From Enoplolaimus lenunculus (lineage: Eukaryota > Nematoda > Enoplea > Enoplida > Thoracostomopsidae), in NCBI GenBank assembly GCA_030248215.1, contig JASANG010003767.1, forward strand, positions 62,001 to 126,000: a stretch of DNA of 64,000 bases. Direction: 5' to 3'. The position numbers were made by a program, and so were the translations under genes. Below the pieces are notes generated by a model that saw only the letters and a program-made list of their open reading frames with translations, had not been told where the DNA came from and did not search any database. Positions 52,443-63,947 of the stretch are shown piece after piece (within the stretch, counting starts at the first letter, position 1; every line of letters begins with the position of its first letter).

Positions 52443-53980
52443 ATGGAGCGCGATCAGCAAGTCCAGGGTGACACAACCAACGTGAAAATCCAGCAAGCAC
52501 AACAACAGGTGGATCAGGTATACCAAAATTGGTTAAACAAGGTTTTATTTAAGTACCCACTGCTATTATTCTAAAATAAAATTGCTGTTTTGAGGTATAT
52601 AACTAAGGAATATTGAAAAGGTTTCGTGCACGTTCCGACTTATATCGGTTTACCTGCTTAAAAGGAAGTTAGATTTTGCACTTTTAATGACTAACCTTCG
52701 TACTGACTACTATCGGATTTGACACAAAAAGTGTCCATAAAGATTTTATTATATTTTTATGCTAGCTCAAAGACATCATGAAAACGAACGTTCAAAAAAT
52801 TTACGATCGCGGCGAAAAGCTTAGTGATATTGAACAACGCGCAGGTAATAGAATTTTGATAATCCAGCATCGAAATTTAATTTGAAATTCCGCTCAACAT
52901 CTCTTGTGGACCTTTGTAATAAACGTACCGCCTCTGTTCACAGTAATTGGCAATAAATTACATATATTCGTATTGTTTTTGGTACTTAATTTGTATTGTT
53001 ACGAATTTGGGAAAACTTGTTTTTATCGGACACTGTCGGTGTTAAGTCAAGCTTTCGAGCAGTCTCGTTGCTTTGAACGGGGTACATGGAAACTGCAGGA
53101 AATATATACTTTTATTTGCTACATAGTTAAAAGAATTATGCGCCGTGCAACTATCATTCTATCCTTTTATATTTCGGTAACATATTTATTGAGAACCTAA
53201 CATGTTGTTAATTTAAGTTTGTTTTGCAAGAATTTGTAATAAATTAAGGTTTTAAACGTCATTGGGTGTAGTTATTTTATATTTTTAGATGCATTGCATG
53301 AAACTGCGTATTCCTTTGAACAGTCAGCTGTGAAACTGCATCGTAATTATTGGTGGAAGAATTTAAAGGTAATTGTTATGGATGTGCCAGTTAATAGGCA
53401 TCGGTAATAATGGACACTTTTCTTAATCGACACTTTTCTTAAGAACCGGTATCTGCACTGCAAGGAAGTTATTTATTCTTTGCCGATACTTTTTGCATCT
53501 GTATATAACAGTGAGTTGAAATGGTATCAATTTCACTGTTTGGCGACTATCGCTGCGTCTATTCAGGGAAACTATTATCTCTCTTGCATAAATAAATTGA
53601 AATGAAGCGTTCTCATAAAGTTATTTTCTTTTATGGTTGCTAGGGTTTAAGTGTTCGGATTTATAATGATTTAATGTTGTATCCTAAATGTTCTTTAAGC
53701 ATCGTATATTAAAATTTGCACTCGGCAGATGTTTGAGTGACTATATTTTGACATAAAATATGATATCGTTTCAGATGACTGTTTTGATTGGTGTAACAGT
53801 AGCAGCGTTGGTGGTAATTATTATTGGTAAGTGATGTTTTCGTAATTTTATTTGCCATAGCCATTGATTTGGCTTTGTGTTATTTAGGTGTTTCAAGTAG
53901 CATAATTAGAAATTTTTGAACATATTAATATAGTATATACTTAAAATGATATATGTATTTCAGTATGGGCAGCGTCATGA
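52443..53980 (+). CDS. vamp: synaptobrevin/VAMP R-SNARE, complete
   Basis: Five exons: 52443-52517, 52766-52844, 53289-53368, 53775-53826 and 53964-53980 (TGA). They give 100 aa, the length of VAMP3 and VAMP8. Residues 14-74 form the SNARE coiled coil: NVKIQQAQQQVDQLKDIMKT, NVQKIYDRGEKLSDIEQRAD, ALHETAYSFEQSAVKLHRNY. The arginine in YDRGEKL is the zero-layer residue that defines R-SNAREs. WWKNLK is the conserved juxtamembrane stretch, and MTVLIGVTVAALVVIIIVWA is the C-terminal anchor. R-SNAREs on vesicles pair with target-membrane SNAREs to drive fusion. NYWWKNLK and QRADAL favour the VAMP1/2/3 group; DRGEKL also recalls VAMP8 and VAMP4. The proline-rich N terminus of neuronal VAMP2 is missing. 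An AATAAA at 54267-54272 is a plausible polyadenylation signal. Confidence 0.93.
53380..53720. repeat. degraded hAT-type MITE in a VAMP intron
   Basis: GATGTGCCAGTTAATAGGC, CATCGGTAATAATGG and TTTGCCGATACTTTTTGCATC match the 5576-5959 family. GACACTTTTCTTAA is doubled. It fills most of the intron between the exons at 53289 and 53775. Confidence 0.5.
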
Positions 53981-54289
53981 AACATCGTCTGCCTGGCTAC
54001 CTCTCTTGATTTCCGGTGGTTATATGAAATCGATTATTGTGGCTGTGCCAAAGATTGTTTATGAAACAGTCAACGTCTAAACTGTAGTATATACATATAT
54101 TTTTGGTGTGTTTTATTATTTTTTGGTTGGCTCAAAATGTTCTTTTGGTTCTGGTGCCTTGTTTTGCCTTTTATTATTTTTTAATTTACGTTTTACTGGC
54201 GATTTTATGCTCTAGACTGCATGGCTTTGTGGCTGCATGGCTTTGTGAAATTAAAGCTGGAATTCAAATAAAATTGCGCTCTTGGACAG

Positions 54290-54560
54290 AATTACGTAAG
54301 TGCAAGTGTAATCCGGTCCAAACCGCTGTTCTGATCGCGAATTGTTGCTTCTTGGACACATTCCCTATGTAGAGCGGTTCGGAGTTCTTACAATTACTGC
54401 GACCATAACCTCGGCCACGATCGCTTACTATTAAATTTTCAACCGGTTTAGGCGTAGTTCTAGCCGCGAGTCACATGGCATCTCTAGGAGCGACTGGACA
54501 CTAGCAAAAAACTGACCACTGCCGCAAACGTAATTGCGCTACTGTGCACTTAATGTTGTT
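54290..54560. repeat. GCGGTT-type element fragment
   Basis: GTAATCCGGTCCAAACCGC, TTCTGATCGCG, GGCGTAGTTCTAGCCGCGAG and CTGACCACTGCCGCAAACG resemble the sub-terminal units of the element at 45572-46917. Boundaries are unclear. Confidence 0.4.
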
Positions 54561-54852
54561 CTCGACTAGAGGTCTTTTTAATACACATATCTCATGAAAT
54601 TTATTGTTTGGCCGATGTAAACAACATGGGCTTATCTACTAAGCATACGCGTAGACATGGGCCATTGTTTAAGACTATTGACATATTTACAGTGAGAATG
54701 TGAGCAAGATAATTTATTGACTGTTTGCAAAACTTGCAAATACGGGTTATTTTCGGTAAAACTGCTATATCTCTGTTAAGTTGCTAGTTGTTTTGTTGTC
54801 TCAGTATTCCGGATTTTGTTTGCGCTTTTCAACATCATTGAAACTGCATTGT

Positions 54853-55353
54853 CTTGAAGCTTGAACTTTGAATTTGGAACGTCTGAAACAACCAAGTGTT
54901 TAAAAATACAATGTGTTATTATATTATTGTGTGCATGCCTATTCCTATGTAATTACTAGGGTTCAAGCGGATATGCAGCTTCTGCAAAATTTGACGTTAT
55001 ACTATTATTTATGACAAAACCACAATATTTGGCTGCGAATTTTGTTCAAAATCATTAATGTAAGTAATGCAATAATCCGGTAGATATGAAGGCCCTTGTA
55101 CAATCTTGAAGAAACTTTGAATTTGGAACGTCTGAAACAACCAAAAGTGTTTAAAAATACAATGTGTTATTATATTATTGTGTGCATGCCTATTCCTATG
55201 TAATTACTAGGGTTCAAGCGGATATGCAGCTTCTGCAAAATTTGACGTTATACTATTATTTATGACAAAACCACAATATTTGGCTGCTAATTTTGTTCAA
55301 AATCATTAATATAAGTAATGCAATAATCCCGTAGATATGAAGGCCCTTGTACA
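54853..55353 (+). repeat. tandem duplication, unit about 249 bases
   Basis: Copy 1 (54853-55102) and copy 2 (55103-55353) share AACTTTGAATTTGGAACGTC, CTAGGGTTCAAGCGGATATG, ATACTATTATTTATGACAAA and GATATGAAGGCCCTTGTACA. Only about five differences are visible, so they are roughly 98 percent identical. The unit resembles nothing else recognised here. Confidence 0.9.
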
Positions 55354-55369
55354 AACAAACTTATAACAT

Positions 55370-55800
55370 CAAGCTAGAATTCCCCACATGCGTATCTTGC
55401 TCAACTTTCCTGCATTAATTTGTTTTCAATATTTAAGTAGAACAGAAATGTGTTTGTTCTGTCGAAAGAACTTATGCATGTGGGTTTGCTACGTTTTGCA
55501 CATTGCGAAAAGTCGGCTGACGAGGTAGTACTAAATATTAGCGTGATTAAGTTTTGTTTTTGTTGTATTTTGCAGTTGAACATCCGGCTCCGGCAGCTCA
55601 CAGTAAGCAATATCTTTTCTTTTCAAAGAGCACATGCTTTCAAACGTATATACATACCTTTAGATTTTGTGAGATTTTTGTCTGAGGAATTCTTGGCCTA
55701 CCTTGCAAGTGACATTACTCTGGTTTTCATTGTAATGTACTCAGTTTCGCTTACTTTTTGTCTGTTTCTCTTGTAAGAGAATTAAATTTAAAATTATACT
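55370..55800 (+). repeat. dispersed repeat related to 29485-29650
   Basis: GAATTCCCCACATGCGTATC and the following 150 bases align with 29493 onward (GAATTCCTCACATACGTG), including AACAGAAATGTG(T)TTGTTCTG and the TTGCACATTGCG block. No coding function is supported. Confidence 0.5.
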
Positions 55801-56542
55801 TGTGTATTATCTATCTATTGATCAGATGTATCAAAAAGTGTTGGCTGCAAATGTAAAAGTAGTTCTATAGTTCTGCAGAAATGGTAGATGTTATACGCGT
55901 GCCGTTCCTGGCTACCAGTCTATACACCAGATATTTTCTGTTGGTAAACGGTTTTCGTTTACGTTTTGAAAATCACAGAAGATTCTGCTGTTTATGAGCA
56001 TAATTTTTAGAAACGTGAATAGTCTGTCATTTATAAGCTGGTTGTAAACGATTTCAAGTAGATATTTTGTTGTTGCTGGGTGATGCGGGTTTGTCACATG
56101 TTGCTTCGGCGTCAACGTAATAATTAGGGCTGTTATATTGGGTCAACAGTACGATGTAAATGTATAGTAAAAATAACGAAAGCAGAAACGGTTAGTGATC
56201 AAAACAATAGAAGCGGAAAACGGATAAAAGTTTTAAAAATGTTTTATTTTAGCCTCATAATTGAAAAACTCAAATATCAAATTCTAGTATATGGTATTCA
56301 ACAGAACAAATTGTGTATATATGTTACCTCAAGTAGGTTGATATTTATTACATATATTCTCAGACAATACGTCGACTATATCATATGATATTAAAGAACG
56401 AAATGTACCTACACATGATGGTAGCAGGCAAATACGACTTGGAATATATGGGGTCTATAAGTAGAAAGAATGTTACCTAATTGTCTAATAGAGACAAAAC
56501 ATGTCTCACGGTGCCCTGGTTATAACGTGAACCCCGAAGGAG

Positions 56543-56713
56543 GACCAATGTATAGAACAGGGTCGTAACAGTAGTATAAGCATATTAGGCCTTCATCTAA
56601 GACTAAGTGTAAGAATGAGCTTATACCTTAGCCTAAGCAAAATTTTTTGTCCAAAGTTTAAGCTTTGCAGTTCCAAAGAAAAACATTTCGCCCCTGATCA
56701 TTACATCGGCCGT
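56543..56713 (-). mobile_element. TTAGGC-type MITE, reverse orientation
   Basis: CCAATGTATAGAACAGGGTC, then AACAGTAGTATAAGCATATT and AAGTTTAAGCTTTGCAG, ending TTACATCGGCC. Compared with the copy at 49181 it is complete but diverged at the distal end. Confidence 0.6.
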
Positions 56714-57138
56714 AGTATGTATGGTTGATACTTCTAGCTTGGTTTTTGTAAGCAGAGCTTTATTGAATGAATGATGATGTGTTATTGGTCATGGAGTTTA
56801 TCATTGTACAATCAAAGGCAAAACTCCGGAGTGGGAACCGGAGTCAAGAAATTTTGCCTGAACCGAAGGCAGCCGTGAAAGAAAATTCGGCAATAAAGCT
56901 GTTGGATTTGCAAATTTTCAACTCGTTTGCAGAAAAGGTACCGATGTTTTTTGTCAAAAATTTATGTGTATTAAATCGTCACAGTTTGAGGGGCTACAGT
57001 TTTCTGATAAATTTTTCGCGACATACACTGGTTCTCGAGGTGTGGTCAAATAAGTCATGTTTGGCCTACTCGGTACAAAATATGCCAAATGCAACGTAAA
57101 ATTTTTCGGTTAAAAACAAGGGACGAAGCTTTATTAAT

Positions 57139-57374
57139 TTAACCCTTTCTCACATCAATATTTGCAATTTCACATGAAACGTAATTGTAAGGTGAGATTC
57201 GAACCTCAGTCTCACGGGTTGGAGACGTCTACGATGACCACTGAGCTATAGTAGCTTGTCGCTCGAGCCCGACGGGGCTCACACGTCTTGTGGAGATTTA
57301 ACACTGCGCATATAAGTTATAAATGTTAAACACCGCTCACAGCGTGTGCATTGCTCGTAGAGCGAAGGGGTTAA
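57139..57374 (-). mobile_element. piggyBac-like MITE with tRNA-like core, second copy
   Basis: TTAA on both sides (57139-57142 and 57371-57374) enclose CCCTTTCTCACATC ... GTAGAGCGAAGGGG. On the minus strand the core reads ACTATAGCTCAGTGGTCATC (A box), GTCTCCAACCCGTGAGAC (a stem-loop like an anticodon arm) and TGAGGTTCGAATCTCA (a perfectly paired T arm). The 3' half of the acceptor does not pair. Confidence 0.7.
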
Positions 57375-58555
57375 TATCAAAATTGCCGTAACCTCAGAAA
57401 AAACGCCACTGGAACTTGTGGTCGATATTCTGCCGGAGCAAAGAGTTCCCGGTTCCAATCTTAACTTGAAACAAGGTCTTATACAAAAAACACTTTAAAA
57501 CTAAGCGTTGCAAAAATATGTTCCTTGTGAAACAAAAAAATGTAATCAATAATGTAAACCTATACTTACTCTTTTACAGTTCCACCAGAAACCTGGACGT
57601 CCCTAAAAAGAAACATGGACCGTTGAAGGTGTCTTTCTCAAATAAATTAAACTAGCATAAAAATTTATTTTCCAGAAACTGTAATCACATGCATTTATAC
57701 GTCATGTTGTGATACAATTAATAAGTCGCGAAAAAAGCTACACAAAATGAACAAACATATAATAAAACACAATTCGCACTTGGATTGTCAACAAACATGT
57801 ATATATACCCTGAAAGTCAAACCGAAATTTAAACCTGATGTAAAAAGTTTTCTAGCAGTGGACATTTCCAACATTACTGGATATCCGTCTCCGGTTACAA
57901 TCGTGTCCATTTTCGTTTTAGAAATAACGGAAATTCTGTGATTTTTATGTTTAAAATTAAATCACACATATCTCGCAATCAGATAAGCTGCAATTGTTGG
58001 AAACGAACAAAAATTATGAAATTCAACCAAACTAAAAATTTCGGTGCATCTGCCACTTTGTTCTTTCGAATATTTGAAAAACCGGTTAATATATGCACAG
58101 CTCAATTGTATTGGCATAAAAAGAAAACATTTTTGAAACTTTTATACTTCAATATCCGTTTTCCGTTATTTTTATTATCTGTTTACACCCTGGATATTTT
58201 ACACTTTTGTAGCGTACATTAGCTATAAGGGTCTGTCACGTTCCAGCTAAGATTATACACAAAGGGCCCGTAATCTCAAATGTGTTTTGCGCCCATAATC
58301 AATTGGTGATAGGTCTTGTAACTATCGAAACAGGCGAATGCTGAGGCTCAAATTTCGCACATTTTTGTATATGGTTTTCTCTGTTCCTGTTCCAATTTCG
58401 AATTGAACGACTACATTGGTTAGTGGGTTTGAAAATCTTTTACTTACTAATGATAGTTGCTTTACACATTTACGAATATGGGCCCAGGCCTAAACTAAGT
58501 GTAAGTTTAACTTTTCTGAAAAATGTGCAGGGAAAGTTTGCTCTTTTAATAATAG

Positions 58556-58712
58556 GTTTTAGGGCAACGAAGTCTTATGGACTCTACTAGGGTTTCGGGA
58601 CTCTACCCACTTAGGGACTCTGATTAGGAATATAGAGTTCTATTGATTGGCACTCAAAATGGAGACCCTCTCTTACCCACCCCTCCCTCTTATTCGGATC
58701 ACTGCAGTACGA
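58556..58712 (-). repeat. half of a CTACTGTAGTGACCCGAATAAG element
   Basis: ATGGACTCTACTAGGG, GGGACTCTACCCACTTAGGG, CACTCAAAATGGAGACCC and CTCTTATTCGGATCACTGC match 27960-28075 and, in reverse, 61627-61760. Confidence 0.6.
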
Positions 58713-58719
58713 GTGAGAA

Positions 58720-59200
58720 ATAACTGAAGTGATTTAATTAGAGTCTAAACCCAGTACGTTATTAAAATCGAAAATCTAATTGATTTGACAAGTTAAACGA
58801 CGAGCAGACTCTGCACCTAAGTAAACAATCCGTTAAAACAATTTCAGCACTAAAACATATCAATTACGATACGAATTAATATCATTCATAATGGCTAGAT
58901 TATGCTAATACCAGTAGATAATGAATTAATGTTCAGTGTTAATTTCCTGTGTATATATATTTTTAAGTGTTCCGTACACATTTGTATATTTGATTTAAAA
59001 TTAATAATCCGTACCGACATAAAGTATACTCAGAGCAACTAATTTCACAAATAAAATTAGCGTTCAATGAAACCTGTCATCTTGTTGTTGAAATCTATAA
59101 TTCAATAACAAATTTGTTATACGTATCTATTAACGTTCTGAGTCCAACTGAAATTTCTAATGCGTGTCTGAGCCAGATTTCATAAAATAGCGCAATGTGT
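58720..59200. other. AT-rich stretch with no recognised feature
   Basis: No coding exon, repeat terminus or tandem structure is apparent. Confidence 0.4.
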
Positions 59201-59209
59201 TTATCACAC

Positions 59210-59380
59210 TGCGAATAATGGTAAGTCAAATTGACTCTCTCCGAAATAGAATCTACGAGACTTGCGACTCATTGAGTCGAATTTCACTCTAACGGAGTCG
59301 AATTTGTCCCCATTTGTGTAGTCCCGCAGAGTTTATTTCGGAGAGTGTCAATTTGACTCGTCATTTTTTGGAGTGCGGAC
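59210..59380. mobile_element. small MITE with CTCTCCGAAATA inverted repeats
   Basis: GTCAAATTGACTCTCTCCGA on the left is matched by TCGGAGAGTGTCAATTTGAC on the right, about 28 bases with one or two differences. The interior has GAGTCGAATT twice. About 170 bases; no coding capacity. Confidence 0.65.
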
Positions 59381-60400
59381 ACCTAATGCTGTTACTTTTT
59401 ACCACACAACCTGCATCAAACTTTTAACGTCAGCTTAAATCGAGCTATGTCATTAGATATGAGCATACCTTGGTGCCACCGGATACCAATAAACCGGAAT
59501 TGTACAGTACGATTATAAATATTCAACCAAAATCGGATATGGAATTTTTGCTCGAACCGAATATCCGGTCGCACGGTGGTGTTTACACAGCTTAGATAAA
59601 TCATTACAATTACACATTTACTATAAGCACAATTCAACAAATAATAACTGAAAGAGAGCTTGCACATGATTCACCAATTTATACAAAAATTTCGCTGTTC
59701 TCAAAAAGATATTCGCAGTTTTGAAGTAAAAGTATATACTTATCTCCCCGGTTAGTGATAGGTTTTCAGCTAATTTCAAATATTCAGTGATTTAATGTTT
59801 TGCACAAAAATAGTATCAATTTAAGGTCTATTTTTTTACCATTCAAGGTATTAATTCCATCACGCAGTCCGAGGTTCTATAGCAGCGCTAACTGGTTAGG
59901 CATTGAACCTGCTTACTTAAAAATTCTTTTACATTTTTTTAAATTAATAAACGATATTTTGTAGTATAATAGAGATTTACAAGTTAAAAGTTATGGCCCG
60001 TTCATACAAGAAGTACCGAAAACAAATTCTACCAGGTGTAGTAGATTTGACTCAAAATCCATTTCATGACAGTTGAATCTTGTTCTTGTTTTGTAGAAAT
60101 TTTGCAATCGAAAACTAGGTTTTCACGGCCGGCCATGACCGCTAGAACCGGCCATCTGGACTTGCCTAATAAGGCCGGGTTGGCCGGTGCCGGTTCCACC
60201 TCTGGCTTAAACGTATATAATGGGACAATGTTATATTTAGATAACAGTAAATAATAAATCAATACGTAAACACAGTACACAATTATTATATAAACACATT
60301 AATGTTTCGAATTTGACAAGAGACATTCAAAAAACAAATATTAACAATATCAGGCGGTAAGAAACAACGCATCTGTGTCTTGGTACAAAATGCAGTATAA
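59381..60400. other. repeat-poor intergenic stretch
   Basis: CCGGATA-element words stand at 59550-59580 and GGCCGG-rich words at 60125-60200 (CGGCCGGCCATGACC, CCGGGTTGGCCGG). Otherwise nothing is recognisable, and the open frame across 60029-60280 is built on the GGCCGG repeat. Confidence 0.4.
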
Positions 60401-60404
60401 TTGC

Positions 60405-60536
60405 AAACATTCTACACATTATTCCTAAGTCTAAGTCTAAGCGTAAGCCTAAACAAGAAATGGAAGTCTTGAATGTAAGCCTACTCAATTACATACCCAT
60501 CAAAAACTGGGACGGCGCTAAAAGTAACATGAGCCG
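60405..60536 (-). mobile_element. hAT-like MITE fragment, ATGTTACTTTTAG family
   Basis: ATTCCTAAGTCTAAGTCTAA, AAGCCTACTCAATTACATACCC and GGGACGGCGCTAAAAGTAAC followed by ATGAGCC match the 15900-16078 copy in order. The distal terminus is absent. A further scrap with AAGCATAAGCCTAAG follows at 60785-60880. Confidence 0.55.
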
Positions 60537-61129
60537 TCGTGTATATTATATATTATAATCGTTATAAAATTTCCATATCCACGCGCCAGAATCACGGCCG
60601 TAGCTGCGATTTTCAACAGCTTTCCCATCTGCCCAGTAAATTTCAGGGAAATATATATTTCATAAGTATGACGTATTAACGTATGCAACATGTGCATAAG
60701 GTTGGCCAAGTAACTAATACGTATTAACATTTGTTGAATTATGTGAATTAAAAAGCCGATAATCATGTCCACAAATACATTTCACAGGCCTCTTAAAACG
60801 TCTAAAAGCATAAGCCTAAGTTTTAATCTGAGAATAAGCCTAAACAATACACCTAAGACCAACGACTTATTTCGAAACATGAGCCGCGTAGGGGTTTTAA
60901 TATCCTGAACAAGGTCTAAATCACAAATTACAACATTTCCCACACTAAACACTAATCATAATACAACCACGAAAAAATAACACTTTCTCAAACAAAAAAC
61001 ATTTCCGAGCTCACAACCTTTACACGCACGACTCCAATCCAAACAACAATCCACGCTGTCCCAACAATCTCAACCACAAATAATATCATTTTTCGAGCAC
61101 GCGAACGTCCGAACAGCTCGCAGTTCAAA

Positions 61130-61135
61130 TTTATT
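61130..61135 (-). terminator. possible MEIS polyadenylation signal
   Basis: AATAAA on the minus strand, about 105 bases after the MEIS stop codon. Position fits, but a hexamer of this kind is common in AT-rich DNA. Confidence 0.4.
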
Positions 61136-61238
61136 TCAAGTTATTTCAAAACCATTTTACATCTTTCGTGCCAAATCTATTAGCTATGTCATTTTTTTAT
61201 AAAAGACTGAAATGCCAGTAACTATTTTTGTGCGCAGG

Positions 61239-63793
61239 TCAAATCGCAGCTGGATCCATAATGTGGCCATGATGTATTGCGTAATGAGCGTCAGGAGGTC
61301 TCGGAGGCCAAACCGATGTTGTTCCATGAGGGGCGATAGCTGGTTTTGGGTACCCGGTTTGCGCTTGAGCCGCCATCATCATTGCGTGTTGGTGGCCGGC
61401 AGCAGCAGCTCCACCGAGCGCCGCAAGTCCCATTGAAGCTGCGGCTGCTTGTGTAGCGATTGTACTGAAACAATAAACCGTTAAAATAAGATAACAGTCG
61501 TAGCTGGAGACGGATGCAGAACAAGCATGTTACCAACTCACGTCCCGGATTATGCTGCAAAATTCTGGTTATTGTAACGTTTTAGTCAAGCATTTTGGGG
61601 TTGAAAGTTACTTTTTTCAAGGGGGGCTACTGTAGTGACCCAAATAAGAGGGGGTAATAAGACGGGGGTCCCCATTTTGAGTCCCAATCAATAGATATCT
61701 GTATTCCTTATAACAGTCCGTAAAAGTGGATAGTCTCTAAACCCTGGTTAGAGTCGATAAACATCAATTGTTCCTAATTGTAATAACTTATCTCTTAATG
61801 TAGTACATAAATTTTTCTAGGACCAAATAAAGTTGGGTTCAAAACTTAAATTAAAGCACGCATAACTTTTGAAAGAACATTCCTATATATAACCTTGCAT
61901 TATCGCTCAAGCATTTGATACAAGACAAATAAACGTTCAATTTAACGAATAGTTGCAATACCGCATATATAGTAGTAACGATGGGCAGCGGGGGCGGCTT
62001 AAGGGGTACCCTCTGGAGGAGCCGAATATATATAAGTCCCCCTCTTTTTCAGGTAACTACCTACAGTACGCCACTAACGAGCAGCATTGGAAAAAACTTA
62101 CTTTGGTGAACTCGCTTGTCCATGATTAACCGCAGCTGAATACGCATTGCGATGTGCCAAAGCGAATGGATCATTACTTGCCATTAACATATCTTAAAAT
62201 ATTAAAAACAATATTTCAAAATTGCTAATTGCACCAATTAACATTGCACAGCAATGCCGAGGTCTTGGATCCGATCCCGAGTGACCCAACAAAAATTTAG
62301 GCACGCTCGTAAAAATTAAACCAAATACAGGTCATTCCAAAACGTTCAGAGGCTTGAAAAGAATCGATTCTGTACCAGAACATAAACTTTTTCAACGAAA
62401 TTACGCATTGGATATTGTTTATATTGTGGCCAGTAGTGGACGTCGGCCTCAGATGAATGTTACGGAGCTTGGGCAGATCACTTTGGACCTTTATTGATAG
62501 TATGGGGAGTACTCGGCCATCAATATCGGCGTGGGCAGGTGTTCGTGAGGCGTAGCATCGGCACTTATCTCATGCTTTGTTTCGGCTAATTTCTCAAATG
62601 GCAATATCTATATTTTATGATCTAGTTTAATTTCATTTTAACTCTTTCCGTATATATACACTATCGCTGATCACAGATGGTACAGTGTTACGTCAAAGTG
62701 TATGTATATTAAGCAGACGCTATACACCCGACATTCTACGGCGTGAATTTGAATTTGAAAAAGATTTAAAGTTGAAATAGCGTAAAGCCTTACTCACACA
62801 TGCAAGTTTTTGCCGCGAGAACAAGCAGCTGCCACTTGCACTTGCAAGTTTTGTCCAAAATCCCGTTCGAAAACCGTGCAGCTGCATAAAAATCATTAAA
62901 GATCATAGCTATAGGAAATTAGTTCACATGTGTGAATAACCTGAATTTATTGCAGCCGCTTTCTCATCGGGCGCAAGTTCTCGCAACAAAAACTTGCACG
63001 TGTGAATACCACTTAATTTTATTCGGGAAAGGGTTATGATCCAAAATATACCAATTCTGTCTTTTTAAGTAAAAACATTTAATAATTCAACTTTTAATCA
63101 GAATTCGCTCTTAAACTCGACTTAATTATATTCGGCAAAGGGATATGATCTAAAACATGCCAATTCTGTCTTTTATTAAGTAAAAACATTTAATAATTCA
63201 ACTTTTAATCAGAATTCGCTCTAAAACTAACTTCTCGAATAGATATCGTTGTTGTGGTTCATATAGTTCATACCGTCTGGACTGTATCCAACAGGGCCTA
63301 AAACATACGAAAATGATATAAAATGCCATTATGGTAGGACATGGCTAAGAATCGCTTATTGTTTTCGCTGTAAAGTGTTTAAAGATTTGAATATGGTTCT
63401 TTCTAAACATTTTTTCAAACATTTTGATTCAATGCTGCGCTGTACGGGAGGAGGGGGTGTGGTTAAAAATTCTTACACCATGACATCCCTGGTGCATGTA
63501 CATCACTCTCTATACACTATTTTACTGTACAGGATGCGAAGTTTAGTTTTTTATAAGGAGGGCATCCGTAAACACGGCCCTGATAGGTGTATCGAGAACA
63601 ATTTTTAAACTTAAAATTTTTAAGTCGCAATAGTAATTATATTTTAGCAAATCTACCAGGAGATGTGCCTGGACTGGCTCCAGACGATTTACGTCGACGC
63701 TGTTTGAACATAGTAACCACTGCTGCGCTCCGACCGGCACGATTGCTTTGATCTATCATTGGTTGGACAATCCTCCTTCGAGCATTAATGAAC
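61239..63793 (-). CDS. meis: MEIS TALE homeobox transcription factor, 3' part
   Basis: Four exons on the minus strand: 63793-63657, 63297-63232, 62192-62102 and 61464-61239 (TGA). They give the last 172 residues; earlier exons lie beyond the right edge. The first exon opens inside homeodomain helix 3: FINARRRIVQPMIDQSNRA, the hallmark of MEIS (PREP and TGIF differ here); the tryptophan before it is split across the intron. Then come a basic segment (MFKQRRRKSSGASPGTSPG), GPVGYSPDGMNYMNHNND (compare YNPDG in vertebrate MEIS), an Ala/His/Met-rich stretch (AALGGAAAAGHQHAMMMAAQ) and the end GHIMDPAAI. MEIS binds DNA with PBX and HOX proteins in the nucleus to pattern the axis and appendages. The last intron contains a 450-base MITE and the intron after 63297-63232 a tandem duplication reaching the donor. 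Confidence 0.9.
61627..62079. mobile_element. complete CTACTGTAGTGACCC element in MEIS last intron
   Basis: The left end CTACTGTAGTGACCCAAATA continues AGAGGGGG; the right end CCCCCTCTTTTTCAGGTAAC continues TACCTACAGTACG. These are inverted repeats of about 28 bases. The interior includes AACCTTGCATTATCGCTCAAG and ACAAGACAAATAAACG, which appear in fragments at 27888 and 34838. This copy defines the family at about 450 bases. No transposase. Confidence 0.7.
62792..63006. mobile_element. MITE with TGCAAGTTTTTGC ends in a MEIS intron
   Basis: CTCACACATGCAAGTTTTTG and CAAAAACTTGCACGTGTGAA are inverted ends of about 20 bases, followed inward by CGCGAGAAC and GTTCTCGC. The length is about 215 bases. 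A related scrap (CATGCAAGTTTTTGCAAAAA) is at about 1950. Confidence 0.65.
63012..63229 (+). repeat. 109-base tandem duplication ending at a MEIS splice donor
   Basis: The unit TTCGG(G/C)AAAGGG(T/A)TATGATC ... CAGAATTCGCTCT occurs from 63021 and again from 63130, with about eight differences. The second copy ends two bases before the MEIS exon 63232-63297; on the minus strand this is the donor region (GTTAGTTTTAGAGC). Confidence 0.85.
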
Positions 63794-63947
63794 CTGAAAA
63801 AATAAAAAAGAAATATAAAACAGAAATTATAAAAAAGAAATACAAAACAGAAATTATAAAAATAGCATATTTCAAGTGTTGACTTTTTATAACGCGATAT
63901 ATAACTGGTTATTAAACCGCGATAAAGTTAACACTGTAGTCAAGGAA

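Noticed and set aside
56767-57099. 110-codon frame
   Set aside because: It is built on CCGG-element-like words and shows no family signature or splice sites.
61212-61560. Other frames over the last MEIS exon
   Set aside because: They overlap the confident MEIS frame, which joins in phase with three upstream exons.
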